From the NCBI GenBank assembly GCA_037576215.1, contig JBANDB010000016.1, positions 372,001 through 436,000 on the forward strand: 64,000 nucleotides of DNA, read 5' to 3'. Shown here one piece after another: positions 44,660-54,562 of this stretch (positions within the stretch are counted from its first letter, which is position 1; every line of letters starts with the position of its first letter). The notes under the pieces are model-generated. The model saw nothing but the letters and a program-made list of their open reading frames with translations. It was not told where the DNA came from and did not search any database. This DNA comes from Armillaria gallica (lineage: Eukaryota; Basidiomycota; Agaricomycetes; Agaricales; Physalacriaceae). Position numbers and translations under genes: made by a program.

Positions 44660-46550
44660 TGTGTTGCCGGTGAGATTGACGTCAGTCTTTCTATACACAT
44701 TCCTTCATTTCGACAGCTGACCTGCTCTATTCTCTCTCCCAGATGTTACCCCTACACACCCATTCGTCCTGCCGATCTTAATCTAACACCAGAAAGCTCT
44801 CCAACGCTATCAATCAATGCGAAAGCTTGCAAGGATATACGTTGCAGGTGCAGAGCAATCATTGTAGACGAAGACAGCACAATGTGTATTCACCTGTAAT
44901 GCAAAGGACATGTGTCGTTGGGCGGTGTTAGTTGCCGGGGAGTCGAATGAAAGGCACTCTATCTTCCATGCTAAGGATTCCCTTCCTTTATGTAGTTTGT
45001 CATGGCGTCGACGTGGATGCATATCGCCACCGAGACTCTTCCCAATGAATAGGCTACTACGTCTCTTGCTGGAGGTTGCTTCAACATCCTGCGGCCCGGC
45101 TGCTTTATGACAGTGGTACAAGTTATGGTTAGGTGTATCGAGTGAAGAGGTTGGTGTATGGAACGCAGAAAGGCTTGAGCGAGGCTCTGGAAGCTGCGTA
45201 CACTAGGGAAACGGAGGCTGGGAGGATTTTCATACCAGTTCAAATCGGTACGTTTCTTCTTTTGATTCGGAGATCTCAGACTGATGGATGCGCTCGTATA
45301 CCCAGGACCATCTCCAGTAAACCATGCGCCTACCGCGGATAACGATGGGAAAAACCGTTCAGCCGTCTACTAAGGCAAAGGGATGTTTCTGCTTCCGATT
45401 ATCTCCCGCCTCAACAGCAGTAGCAATACCTTCCTCGACCAACCTCAAGCTTCATTGTTGGCCATGTCGGTATCAGTCATGTTGCAGCAACGTTCGGCAT
45501 TCTACGCTTGCTGCATCAGAGAGCTTAGGTAGGGCAGTATCTCTATGCTAGATCGTACACCGAAATGCTTCTGTCATTGTCTTTCTCGGCGATAGAAATG
45601 GTCGACGGTATATGGCAGCGATGATGGTTTTCTAGGTGCAGGGCACGTAGGATGTGTTTTACTCAAGCCAATGACCAGGTGAATTCGGTGTCGGCTACGT
45701 TTGAAAACGCTCTGGAGTGTGGACGGATGGCGAAGAGTTGTATGACCCGGAAAAAGAACGAGGGCGTTATGTTTTCATCCCCGAGACTTGATGCGAACGT
45801 AACACTACATTTCCTAAGGTTACGGACCAGCGATCCTTTGCTGGTTCACGTCGATGGTCGCCACCGATTCCTTTCTTCCGTTAAACAGAAGGGTTTTCAG
45901 AGACGTCAAGGCATATCTAGAGGTAGCTCTTTGTCTGAGTTGTTGCAACACCGCTGATATGCATTTGAAGCATCCGCTCCAGAATTCGAAGTTACCTGTC
46001 GAATTCCCAACGATTTCTCAGAAACAGAGCAGACACGAGATAGCACACAACCCCGTACTGGTCGGTGTTTCTATGTATTACTTCTTGACCATAAAATATA
46101 TCTTCATCTTCATATTGGCTAGTCGCCGTTGTAGAGCCACTCCCTGATATCCTATACCCAGATGATCGGCGAGAAGTGCATTGCTGTGGCCTGGCACACG
46201 TAGAATGTTCTGTATCAAGCGATGTCGGTAACCCACCCATTGGTAGCCCGTCGTTCAAATAACTATCGACCGAGGGAGTTATAGCAAGACAGGTATATCT
46301 CGTTCGGGAATTACTTGTAACAATGAACACGCGTTCTCATCAGACAGAAAAAAGCCGAGTTGCTGGGGAAGTCATGATGGCAATGATACGTTCTGAATTC
46401 TCTTATGCAACTCTTATACAAGAGTACCGCAAGATGCCTTCTGAACCCCATTGGTTTTGATTGAAGCAACTTTAGCAGCTCCATATCTCGCTGCTCTTGT
46501 CGCGATCAGGATTCCACGTTCGTCCCGTCCCAGTCCAAGTGTACTTTGCT
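44660..46550. other. Unique stretch with no recognised gene
   Basis: Several open frames of 60-112 codons overlap on both strands (for example 45,652-45,957 plus strand and 45,992-46,330 minus strand). None has a family motif or a relative elsewhere in the window. A gene with many short exons cannot be excluded. Confidence 0.35.
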
Positions 46551-46665
46551 GTTGTCCATGATTATGATTTACCAAACAATGAATGATGCAAACGTCGTTT
46601 CACTGGTGATCAACAAAGGGTGCCAGCCATGCCTCGTGTACATATCGCAAACATATATGCCGGTG

Positions 46666-47248
46666 GAAGTCATACGAGACCAAGGCGGGATCCACTTGCT
46701 TATCCGGCCCGATGAGAAATCGGTGGCGTGGGAACTTTCGGAACTTGTGATCCCAATGCCTTTCTCGCTTCCTTGCACTTCCCCCGCGTCGATAATCAAG
46801 CCATCCCAGGTCGTGCACCCAGACCGCCTTGCTGATGCTATCGTCTACAGGTCACCGAAGGTTCACTTGCATCTTCCAACATTTCCCCCGATTCTTTCGA
46901 GCAGGCGGCTCGATGGGCAGGATAGGCAGGACTTGAGCTGAAGCTGAAGGAGCGAGTGAGAGGCGTTGTCTTTTCTTCGTGGAACCTAGATTCACCATCT
47001 GGTTGCCTATATACATTGGCTATCACACATCCATCAAGCTGTGTCGCCTAGTGACCGCGGACTTGTTTTCATTTTGACTTTGTCGACAGAGGAACTGCCT
47101 ACTTCTTTGCCTTGGGACAACATCTACCACGGATTGATACATGTCCACCATTGCCAGCTCGTTGTAAGGCCTCAAGTGCTGATGCAGTCTTATCCGCACT
47201 CCACGGCACTTTATATCATCTCCCATTGTTAGTCTTGCCAAGGACCGC
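46666..47248 (-). repeat. Inverted repeat partner of 20,843-21,428
   Basis: Aligns in reverse with small deletions (for example 12 bp missing near 46,682). It carries the SHAI-type fragment on the minus strand and the BTB start on the plus strand, and ends exactly at the left duplication of the 2.8-kb insertion. Confidence 0.75.
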
Positions 47249-47411
47249 TGTTAAGAATCAGAGTATTTAGAGTAGTACACGAGACAATGAATACTTGAGT
47301 AAAACCCAAGTCATAAGCGAGGATGTCCTAAAGCCGAGTTCCAACCACCAAGAGGGATCCAATATGGGTGCTAACAAGGGTTTACCGCCGGTTCCACTGG
47401 GTTCCCACGGC

Positions 47412-47652
47412 AGTTATCTGCCAGTTATCTGCCATGCCCATACTGGGCAGGTGGGCCCCACGCATTCAACAATTTATTTCGAGGTCGTTTCTGCATTGAC
47501 CCTTATAAACCTTGTATATATAAATTGAATATATTCATACAAACCATGCGGTAAAAAATTGTGGCTCAAAATGTGATGGGGATAATGCTATTCACTCAAG
47601 ATGCAATTCCCTGCCAAAGTTATCTGCCATCAGCCCCTATAGTTATCTGCCA
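47412..47652. repeat. Subterminal AGTTATCTGCCA repeats
   Basis: Starts at 47,412, 47,423, 47,618 and 47,641: two overlapping pairs about 200 bp apart. Absent from the rest of the window as far as I can see. Confidence 0.75.
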
Positions 47653-47822
47653 TTACGCCGAGTTTCACCTGCGCGACTGTTCTTTCTTTACTCCCGTCGC
47701 GTATTCTGTTCCTAGTCACGTCACTTAGTTGTTACTATTGTAGTGACGCATTTGTCTTAGTCTAGTATGTTCTTTTTGTGATATAATGTAGGTACACATA
47801 CTGAAACAAACTCTTTTCATAA

Positions 47823-49548
47823 ATGGCTCGCATTTTTCAAATTTCAAGCTCTATCTCCTGCAGCATGGCACATACAAGCCATCTGAAGGATGGCCTAAGA
47901 CAAGACAATGCTCCAAGGTGAGGATGGCCACCAAAGCCATGAGATATTCCATCCCAGGAGGAAGATGGTTAGTATGTCTCATTCTGGAGTTCAGATATTC
48001 TACTCACTGTATGTGACATCTATAGACTCGGATGTCGACGATGAATATGAATCTGATGATGAGGAGTACTTGGAGGTGTTTTTTTAAGAGTCTAGGTAAG
48101 GCTGAAAGCGATGCCATAGCCAGTAAGTTGATCCTCCTTTCAATGTCGGAGTTTTTCCTGATTTTCTGGCTGCCTTTTAGTGCAGAGCTCAAGCGATTGA
48201 AATCAGAAGCAGAGGCGAACAAGAAACGTCTTGTAGACCTACAGGAGGCTATGAATCATCCACTTAGCTGTACGAACCATTCTTTTTTGTTGCAACATAG
48301 GATACTTATATTCTCCTATAGAATCATTCTGGAATCCACTTGCAGGACCCCTCACTGATGCAGTGAGTGACAAGGACAAAGACAAGGACTCCCAAGATGA
48401 AGCTGAGATCCCATGCATCCGTCGCAATCCTGGGGACGAGCCAGCGACACAATGCCATAATGCAAATGATGAATCTGGAGGTATGTTGTGCCTTTGAAGT
48501 TTCCTCAGAAAAAAATTGAGATGTTTTTTACTAGTGTGGTTCGATAAGCCTAAAAATATGCAAGACTGGCTGTAACAGTACTTTGCTACAGACTACAGTT
48601 GTTCCAACCACTCAAGAAGCCCGCTGCTACTTTCTTTGCTCAGATATGTGTTTTCTCTGTAAAGGCAAAGGCAAAGTTGACTATGAAACATTTGCTCGAG
48701 AATGGAACTGGACAGCAGATGGAACTGAGTGTGTCTACATCTCACCAGAGGTCCTGGCCGCATATTCAAAATCATGGGAGAAAGCAAACAATATTGGAGC
48801 AACGGAAGACTTGGTCTCCGATGGGCTTGAAGAAGTACATTGCAGCGGCAAAGTATTCGCAGCTGCAGATTTTCCATTCCCAGATTTTTTGGATGGAGAT
48901 GTATCATTTGTTCATCCAAGTCGAGGCGTGGTTGAAATAGGATCAGAACAGTTACTACCTATGAATTCATCGATTTCAATGGCTCCCGCTGCATCGCATT
49001 CTTCCTAATTTACTGATACATTGATATTCCCTGATCCTACAAGCAGTGGCCTACCTCGATTGACTCTGTCCCCTGCACCTAAACCTGCTATATTTGATGA
49101 GCTTCCTACGAGCTCTCCTCACCCAATTCCAGCATCCCATATCGAACTGGCCCAAAATCAGCCACTTGGTGAGCCTGGATCGGATTCCCTGTCCATAGTT
49201 GTTGGAAATGACAATTCCAGCAGTCATCAGCACATGGACACGGAAAGACAGAGAAAAAGAAGATGTACTGTGCCTACAGAGGAGAGGAAACATCATAAAA
49301 TCTGCAGCTGTCAACGCTGCCACGATGAGGAAGTTTCCCCGGGAGGTAATGACATTTTGCGGTGTCACTGCATCAGTCTGCATGTACTGTGCCTCGCCGA
49401 TAGTGAGGGAGACTTGATGGATGTTGGGGTGTCAATGGAAGGGAAAAATGCACTGTACTGCAGGCTCAAACTAGTGTGTGTTGAGGTAGAGGGTGGCAAA
49501 GAGAAGCAAACGAATAGTAATCGATGTGGGCTTTTAAATATAATATGA
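47823..49548 (+). CDS. Candidate intron-rich gene carried by the 2.8-kb element
   Basis: A possible first exon starts at ATG 47,823. An acidic exon (DSDVDDEYESDDEEYLE, near 48,027-48,080) follows a TATAG acceptor. A coiled-coil segment (AELKRLKSEAEANKKRL near 48,182) follows a CTTTTAG acceptor. The longest exon (48,583-49,008) encodes KGKVDYETFAREWNWTADG and PEVLAAYSKSWEKANN, and the last (49,021-49,548) has a Cys/His cluster (CSCQRC...LRCHC...LC). Exon junctions cannot be fixed by eye. The layout of acidic patch, coiled coil and C-terminal zinc-like cluster suggests a nuclear protein. No transposase motif is recognised. Confidence 0.4.
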
Positions 49549-49659
49549 ACAAACAATCGTCGGTGGTCGCCCAATTTGGCACATGAAATCTTTCTTTTTT
49601 TATTCTTTTTCTCCTTTTGGGACCTCCGATACCCAGTGAAATGGACAGAAAACCCTAAC

Positions 49660-49773
49660 AAGTGCTAGGCGTAGTTAACGGGTTTGTCAGCAAGCGCTAG
49701 GCGTAACTGACAGGGTTTCCAACAAGTGCTAGGTGTAGTTGGAAGGCAAATGGAACGGCAAGTGCTAGGCGTA
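49660..49773. repeat. Subterminal AAGTGCTAGGCGTA repeats
   Basis: Starts at 49,660, 49,692, 49,724 and 49,760 (spacings 32, 32 and 36 bp); the second has AAGCGC and the third AGGTGT variants. They lie 290-400 bp from the right end of the element. Confidence 0.8.
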
Positions 49774-50341
49774 ACCAATCAGATATGCTTAGATCACACA
49801 ATTAAGTGGACGTCGAAGAGTTGTGAAATTAGATTAAGATCTCCTAATACAATTTATCTACTATTTTATATACTAAGGGAATGTTCGAGTCATTACTATT
49901 CTACAATGTTCCATTATATTCTAGTATTGGTACGGAGAATCGAGAAGGTAACAGAAAGTAATAGAAAATACTAACGAGTCACGGTCAAGACTGAGAAGGC
50001 TGAGTATGGGCATGTGTTGACTCATGCACTGAGTCAACGGATATGTGAAATCCATAACAACCGCCACGTTCTTCACATCCATCTATAACTGCTCCGAGTG
50101 TATGCAATCAGGATGAGATCCGGGAGGGACAAGGAAGCTGAGCTGGTGCCTGAGTTTATGCTGGGTCTATCTCCACGAGGAGTAGTAGCAGGATATCTGC
50201 AGCATATCTCGACCCGCTTGCTGCAGAGGCTGTTCAAGTTTCACTATTAGCGGTGAGACGAACTTCTGAAGGGTATGGATTGGGATGCGAGATATAGTGG
50301 ATGGTATAACTCAGTGGATGGGTCCGCATGGACAGTGCTGG

Positions 50342-50843
50342 CAAGGGGGTCCGAATATGAAAAAAAAAGACAGTGGGTTGATTAAATATTTTCATGCATC
50401 AGCGCTGGACCTACCTACCTCCACGTGACCTATATGATGTCATCTTGCCTAATATAGGTCTATTTTCGCACTTTTTAGCTCATTTTCTGTGCAAAAGTAC
50501 CTGCATAATGAATATTCCAATGTATTTAGCACAATTTGCATCCTATCGGACTCGTACTTCAAAATTAGTTCAATAAGTTGTCAATAAGGCATATGACATC
50601 ATCACAATGCAGTAAGCATCGATGCTAAAGAGTGTGGTGAAGATGCTTGTAACACCAGCTATCATATTCTCAGTAGTAAGTAGAATATATTGTGGTGTAT
50701 ATTGCATCATGATTCATTCAAAATATCCTTCAAAAACTTGTTTTTAGACCCTAATAGGAGGGGTCAACTTTTTTTTTTCAGGCCTGCTGGCCCAACCTAC
50801 CTACCTACCCAGTGTGCTGGGCTGACATCCCGGTACCCCCTTG
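50342..50843. mobile_element. 502-bp hAT-like MITE
   Basis: Starts CAAGGGGGTCCG and ends in the reverse of CAAGGGGGTACCG. It is flanked by an exact 8-bp duplication AGTGCTGG (50,334-50,341 and 50,844-50,851), which is single (as its diverged form) in the BTB relic at 20.58 kb. An 8-bp duplication with CA-G-rich ends is the hAT signature. A homopolymer A run lies near the left end and a T run near 50,770. No coding capacity. Confidence 0.85.
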
Positions 50844-50999
50844 AGTGCTGGTGTGGCAAATGCTCTGGGCAATGGATGCAAGACCGTCGGTTGTGTGCTT
50901 GGGAGATAAAGGAACGACCAGAGATGGAGACTGGTCTATTGGAATGTGGAGGGTTAGTACAATAGGTAGGTGGTGCTGGAGAGGTTGAAGTATGCATTA

Positions 51000-52700
51000 C
51001 CTCATATGGTATGAAGACAGACGAGGTTAGGGCTATTCTTTTATTGTTTGGGTTTTGCTAATGGTACTCTTGCATAGCATACTTGTAGCGGGCGCACCAA
51101 AGAAGTGAACACAGTTCCGACGAATGCCAGCACAATGTCTTTCCTTCATTGCTGTTGCCTTAAAATATATGTATGATTGTGTCAAAGTGAGCAATGTTTC
51201 GTTATGATGCCCCTGAATGCACATTCGACAGACGCTGTCAATAGTGTCTATTACATTCCAAATGTTAATTTCGGTCAATAAACTATCTGCCATGTAGGAA
51301 CGAAATTTAGTGTAAGTTTTGGAGAACAAGTATGACCTAATTACTAGTATACAAGCTATACCAAGGTTACAAAGTGTGGATGCGAACCTGGCGATATCAA
51401 TATACACCTCAAGAGATAACAGCATTTTGACTGTTTGCGAATACCGATGCCTGCGCTTTGTGATATTTTCAACTGAACCTCTGTGGCTCGCAAGGATAGC
51501 GCTCGCTTCTGACTAGAATTGCTGTCATGTTTCGACCAGACTTACAGGTACTTATCCGGAACTCTGATGCACTCTACACATCGAGGATCTAGAGAGTACA
51601 AATACTAGAACAGGATCCCAAGGATGAACTCAGATCGTCTCGACATTATGCACGACCCCAAAGGGCTCCCTTACTTGCATGGATCGTGTTTAGATGCCGC
51701 AAATCTGGAGAACAGGAGTACTCCCATATGCGCTCTTCAGCAACGCCTAAGCTCACAATTCTATTTGTGAGATGTTGTCATGCCTAAAGTATAGTCCTGA
51801 GTAGACGGTGTTTGAAATTAACTCAGCTGTCTGTAAGAACTAACATCGGCTCATTGATTACCTTGTAGAAGCCACGGGTTCCGGTGCGACTCTCTTCTAC
51901 GTTGATCCAGGTGGGTGGGGATGCTGTGCCTTCAGACGCTTCTGCTCAATATTGACACGACAGCACTGAATAGGCGATTCCAAATATATAGACGGCTTAT
52001 CGCAGCTTTGGAGACCGTGCATTCATGATCTTACAGCTTTTACGCTGTATTTTTCCCTTGTCATGTATCGTGATAGATGGCCACTGTCTCTGGACAGCTG
52101 TAATCGACGCCTACCGTTCCACTTTGATTCCCATAATCAGCTCGAGCTTATATGATTACACCCCTCCAAGATATTTTCCAGATACACTTTCTTTATTCCA
52201 TCCGATCAACACCGGGCTTGGAGAAGGTTTGATGAAAGGGCTGTAGCGATGCTCACTCATCATCAACGCCAAATCAACGCCACAACTTGCAAGCTAATAA
52301 TTACCTGAAGGTGATGTAGAATGGCGCCTGGCAAATGCCTCGCATATACACTATTACACTGTTTTTGGACCATGAAGACAGTTTCTAAGATGGTGGTGTG
52401 AAAAATGTATTCTATGTTATCTCCAGTACAACAACTCTCTGCTGAGCATCTGGATTCCAGAATGATCATTCTATTTTCATGATTGGCACATTATTTGCAG
52501 TGTTGGGGGCAGCTTTGTGGATTGCACAAGAGTTTTCATGTCCTGAATGTCTCGATATGATGATGATAACCGGAGTAATAATATTCTATGGTAAAGAGGA
52601 TGAAAGAAGGTACAACTTCAGCATGGAAGGCAAAAGCTTCTATCCAGCACAACACATAGCTACATGTGTTTTACATCACCTCCAGTCCCATGCCAATTTG
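51000..52700. other. Stretch with no recognised gene
   Basis: A minus-strand open frame of 130 codons (51,425-51,033) begins with a hydrophobic stretch but has no known motif, and no splice-linked exons could be identified. Shorter frames overlap elsewhere. Confidence 0.35.
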
Positions 52701-52719
52701 CTTAGCGCAGGGCCTCCAG

Positions 52720-53435
52720 CTACAGCTGATTTAAAAAAAAGAAGACCACATGCTTAGTAGCAATGCGTATTACAAATTCTCTGTTTGGTGCCGTGTCTTC
52801 CTTGTTCCGGATCTCAGTCACGAGAAGGGTAGGATCCCGTTGCATGCGCTGATTGATAAGCATCAACATACAATGAATCCACAGAAAGCCATTGTCAGAA
52901 TATTCTGCAGAAAATTGAATGCAAAAGAGTACCAAAAAGTCTGTCTTTGGATCGTTGACGCGGATTCTATAATCCTGAATGGCGTCTTGGAGGTCTTTTG
53001 TTTTGAAGAAGCCTTTGATGCCGGTATGCCTGAGTTCAATTTCGCCCTTCAAGTCTTGGACTAAGCTCATCAGATACCTATAGGTCTATTGTTAGCCGAG
53101 AACAAGAGATAGAGTATTACAACTCACTCTTCCATTTCTGCACAGACATCCTTGAAGCATGCTGCTCCCGCTTCTTCATGCATAGTAACCATGGTGATTA
53201 TAACAACAACCATGTTCGTGATGCTCTCGCATAGAGCTTTGACATCCTTCTTGTTCTTTCCCCTTTGCTATACAGATGGAAAAGTCAAATTCCAAGGCAG
53301 CAGTCATAGTACTGGTGTATGAACCTCAAGGAGCTCCATTACGGCCATGGTGATCTTAGCGAGTTTTTCGATATATGGAATGCCAGAAGCTTCGGTGAGG
53401 CTGGTGACTTGGAGAAAGGCATTGAAAGAGGGCAT
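52720..53435 (-). CDS. Type-1 helical-bundle (MLKL-NTD/HeLo-like) protein, most diverged copy with a retained third intron
   Basis: Exons 53435-53325 and 53267-53128, then a segment 53077-52720. Introns 1 and 2 are canonical (57 and 50 bp). The third intron is altered: the acceptor TAG is TGG, while the 54-bp intron is a multiple of three and has no stop. Reading through it gives 202 aa with an 18-residue insert between domain and tail. Exon 3 has one extra codon. The tail still ends with Phe-Phe-Phe from a T run. Sequence differs from the other copies throughout but the exon 2 length (140 nt) is kept, which supports real coding history. It is either a functional derivative or an early pseudogene. 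Confidence 0.6.
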
Positions 53436-53439
53436 GGTG

Positions 53440-53886
53440 GCAGGTGGTGAAGATGTGTGCTGTAGTGAGCGATGCAGACAAGTCATAAGCGTGTCAAGCT
53501 CAAAGCGCTATGGCATCAGGAGGAGGTGCTGTAGAATAAGATAAGATAACCGAAAATCAGGATCAGCATAGACACTAACCAAGAAAGATGTGACACAGAG
53601 AGTGAGCTGAAGGTTATTGGTGTACAGAGGGAGCATAACTAGACAAGTCATGTCTTTCGGTAGCCTGGAATTTGTTGAACGAGACATTTAGAAAGGAGCA
53701 TACAGGTGCTCAGCGCTCAGCTTACATCGTGAATCTCTGACTGGGAGTTTTTCATCTTGTACAAAGATGAACATATTAACGAGAACTTGGACGACGCACT
53801 GACAGATACGGGTTGTGATGCTACTCTCTCTAAAAGCCAATCATCTGTGGAGATGGTTTCTGATGAATACATGGATGTCGAAGTAT
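53440..53886. other. Upstream DNA of the 52.7 kb gene
   Basis: 53,620-53,830 matches 8,490-8,700 in direct orientation. The gypsy LTR starts directly after it. Confidence 0.5.
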
Positions 53887-54522
53887 TGTCAGGCCGGAAC
53901 CCGGGCCGGTAGAAAATCAGAGATCGGACTGAGAAAAGATGCTGAGTAAGTGCTTACTAATCGCTTAGTAAGTCATCGGCCATCCATAGCAGGTGAGAAT
54001 CATGCCTGACCCGATGGATGAGTAAGCAGTGCGCTATGATGCACCTACTAGCAGGAAATCCTTACTAATACCCATACAGGATGGCCGAAGGCTGAGTAAT
54101 CCAAGTATCTAAAAATAGGATAGCCAACTTGTATATAAAGGCCAGGAAACGAAATGCAATGTAACTTTTAGACCCGAGAAACAGAGTATTGAATTCAGAA
54201 CGAAAGGTGGATAAGTCTCCACCATCTCAAGCAGCAAGTTCACAATGTCAAGAAGACCTTGTGAAATCAGTCAGTTAACAGTCAGAACAACAGTCAGTTG
54301 CCAACCACCATATGGTTGGCCCAGTAGCAGTAACAGTAGCAAGAAATCAGAGATCGAAGCGCATGTGCGCTCTGATTAATTTTCAGTATCTTACATGTTC
54401 ATTCGTTGGATGTCCTTGGAGTCAAGCAGAGTATAGCATTCGTGCTGAATCCCCCGAACTCACCTTGTCGTACTAACATTTACAGTACAATATATTCTAG
54501 TCACCCCCTAATATCCGTGACA
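53887..54522 (+). repeat. Gypsy 5' LTR
   Basis: 636 bp with inverted ends TGTCA...TGACA. A TATATAAAG promoter box lies at 54,132-54,140. The right boundary is fixed by the primer-binding-site position three bases further on. The partner LTR is outside the window. Confidence 0.8.
54132..54140 (+). promoter_or_regulatory. TATA box in the gypsy LTR
   Basis: TATATAAAG about 245 bp after the LTR start. It would set the U3/R border roughly 30 bp downstream. Confidence 0.6.
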
Positions 54523-54526
54523 TAAT

Positions 54527-54545
54527 TGGAGCCCACCGCGAGGGG
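54527..54545 (+). promoter_or_regulatory. Primer-binding site position of the gypsy element
   Basis: TGGAGCCCACCGCGAGG starts a few bases after the LTR with the expected TGG (complement of a tRNA CCA end). The priming tRNA was not identified. Confidence 0.6.
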
Positions 54546-54562
54546 GAATAATCAATCTGATA

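Larger units (their letters stand above)
47249..50059. mobile_element. 2,811-bp insertion TGTTA...TAACA of unresolved class
   Basis: Bounded by ACCGC (47,244-47,248 and 50,060-50,064), which is single in the uninterrupted relative at 20,842. The ends TGTTA/TAACA are inverted and similarity extends over about 11 bp (TGTTA-G-AT). No LTR pair is present: the first and last several hundred bases are unrelated. The left end has four AGTTATCTGCCA words; the right end has four AAGTGCTAGGCGTA words and a 9-bp inverted GTTGACTCA pair at 50,016-50,038. The inside holds an intron-rich candidate gene. The 5-bp duplication with TG..CA ends is LTR-like, yet the layout is that of a DNA element with subterminal repeats. 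Confidence 0.75.
47120..50990 (+). pseudogene. BTB/POZ relic E, split by two insertions
   Basis: Three pieces on the plus strand are collinear with relic D: 47,120-47,248 (SADAVLSAL-GTLYHLPLLVLP, the BTB start), 50,060-50,341 (through GMDWDARYSG) and 50,844-50,990 (VWQMLW-MDARP). The first gap is a 2,811-bp element and the second a 502-bp hAT-like MITE, each with an exact target duplication. The gene is doubly interrupted and has stops of its own. Confidence 0.6.

Noticed and set aside
49651..49660. AACCCTAAC, a telomere-like word
   Set aside because: A single unit inside a mobile element with no tandem array.
49660..49773. Regularly spaced 14-bp repeats reminiscent of a CRISPR array
   Set aside because: Only four short, imperfect repeats, spacers of 18-22 bp, eukaryotic context, and location near the end of a transposable element. 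Subterminal repeats explain them better.
47249..50059. Interpretation of the 2.8-kb insertion as a solo LTR
   Set aside because: A 2.8-kb LTR with an internal multi-exon gene and subterminal arrays would be exceptional. TG..CA ends and the 5-bp duplication alone are insufficient.
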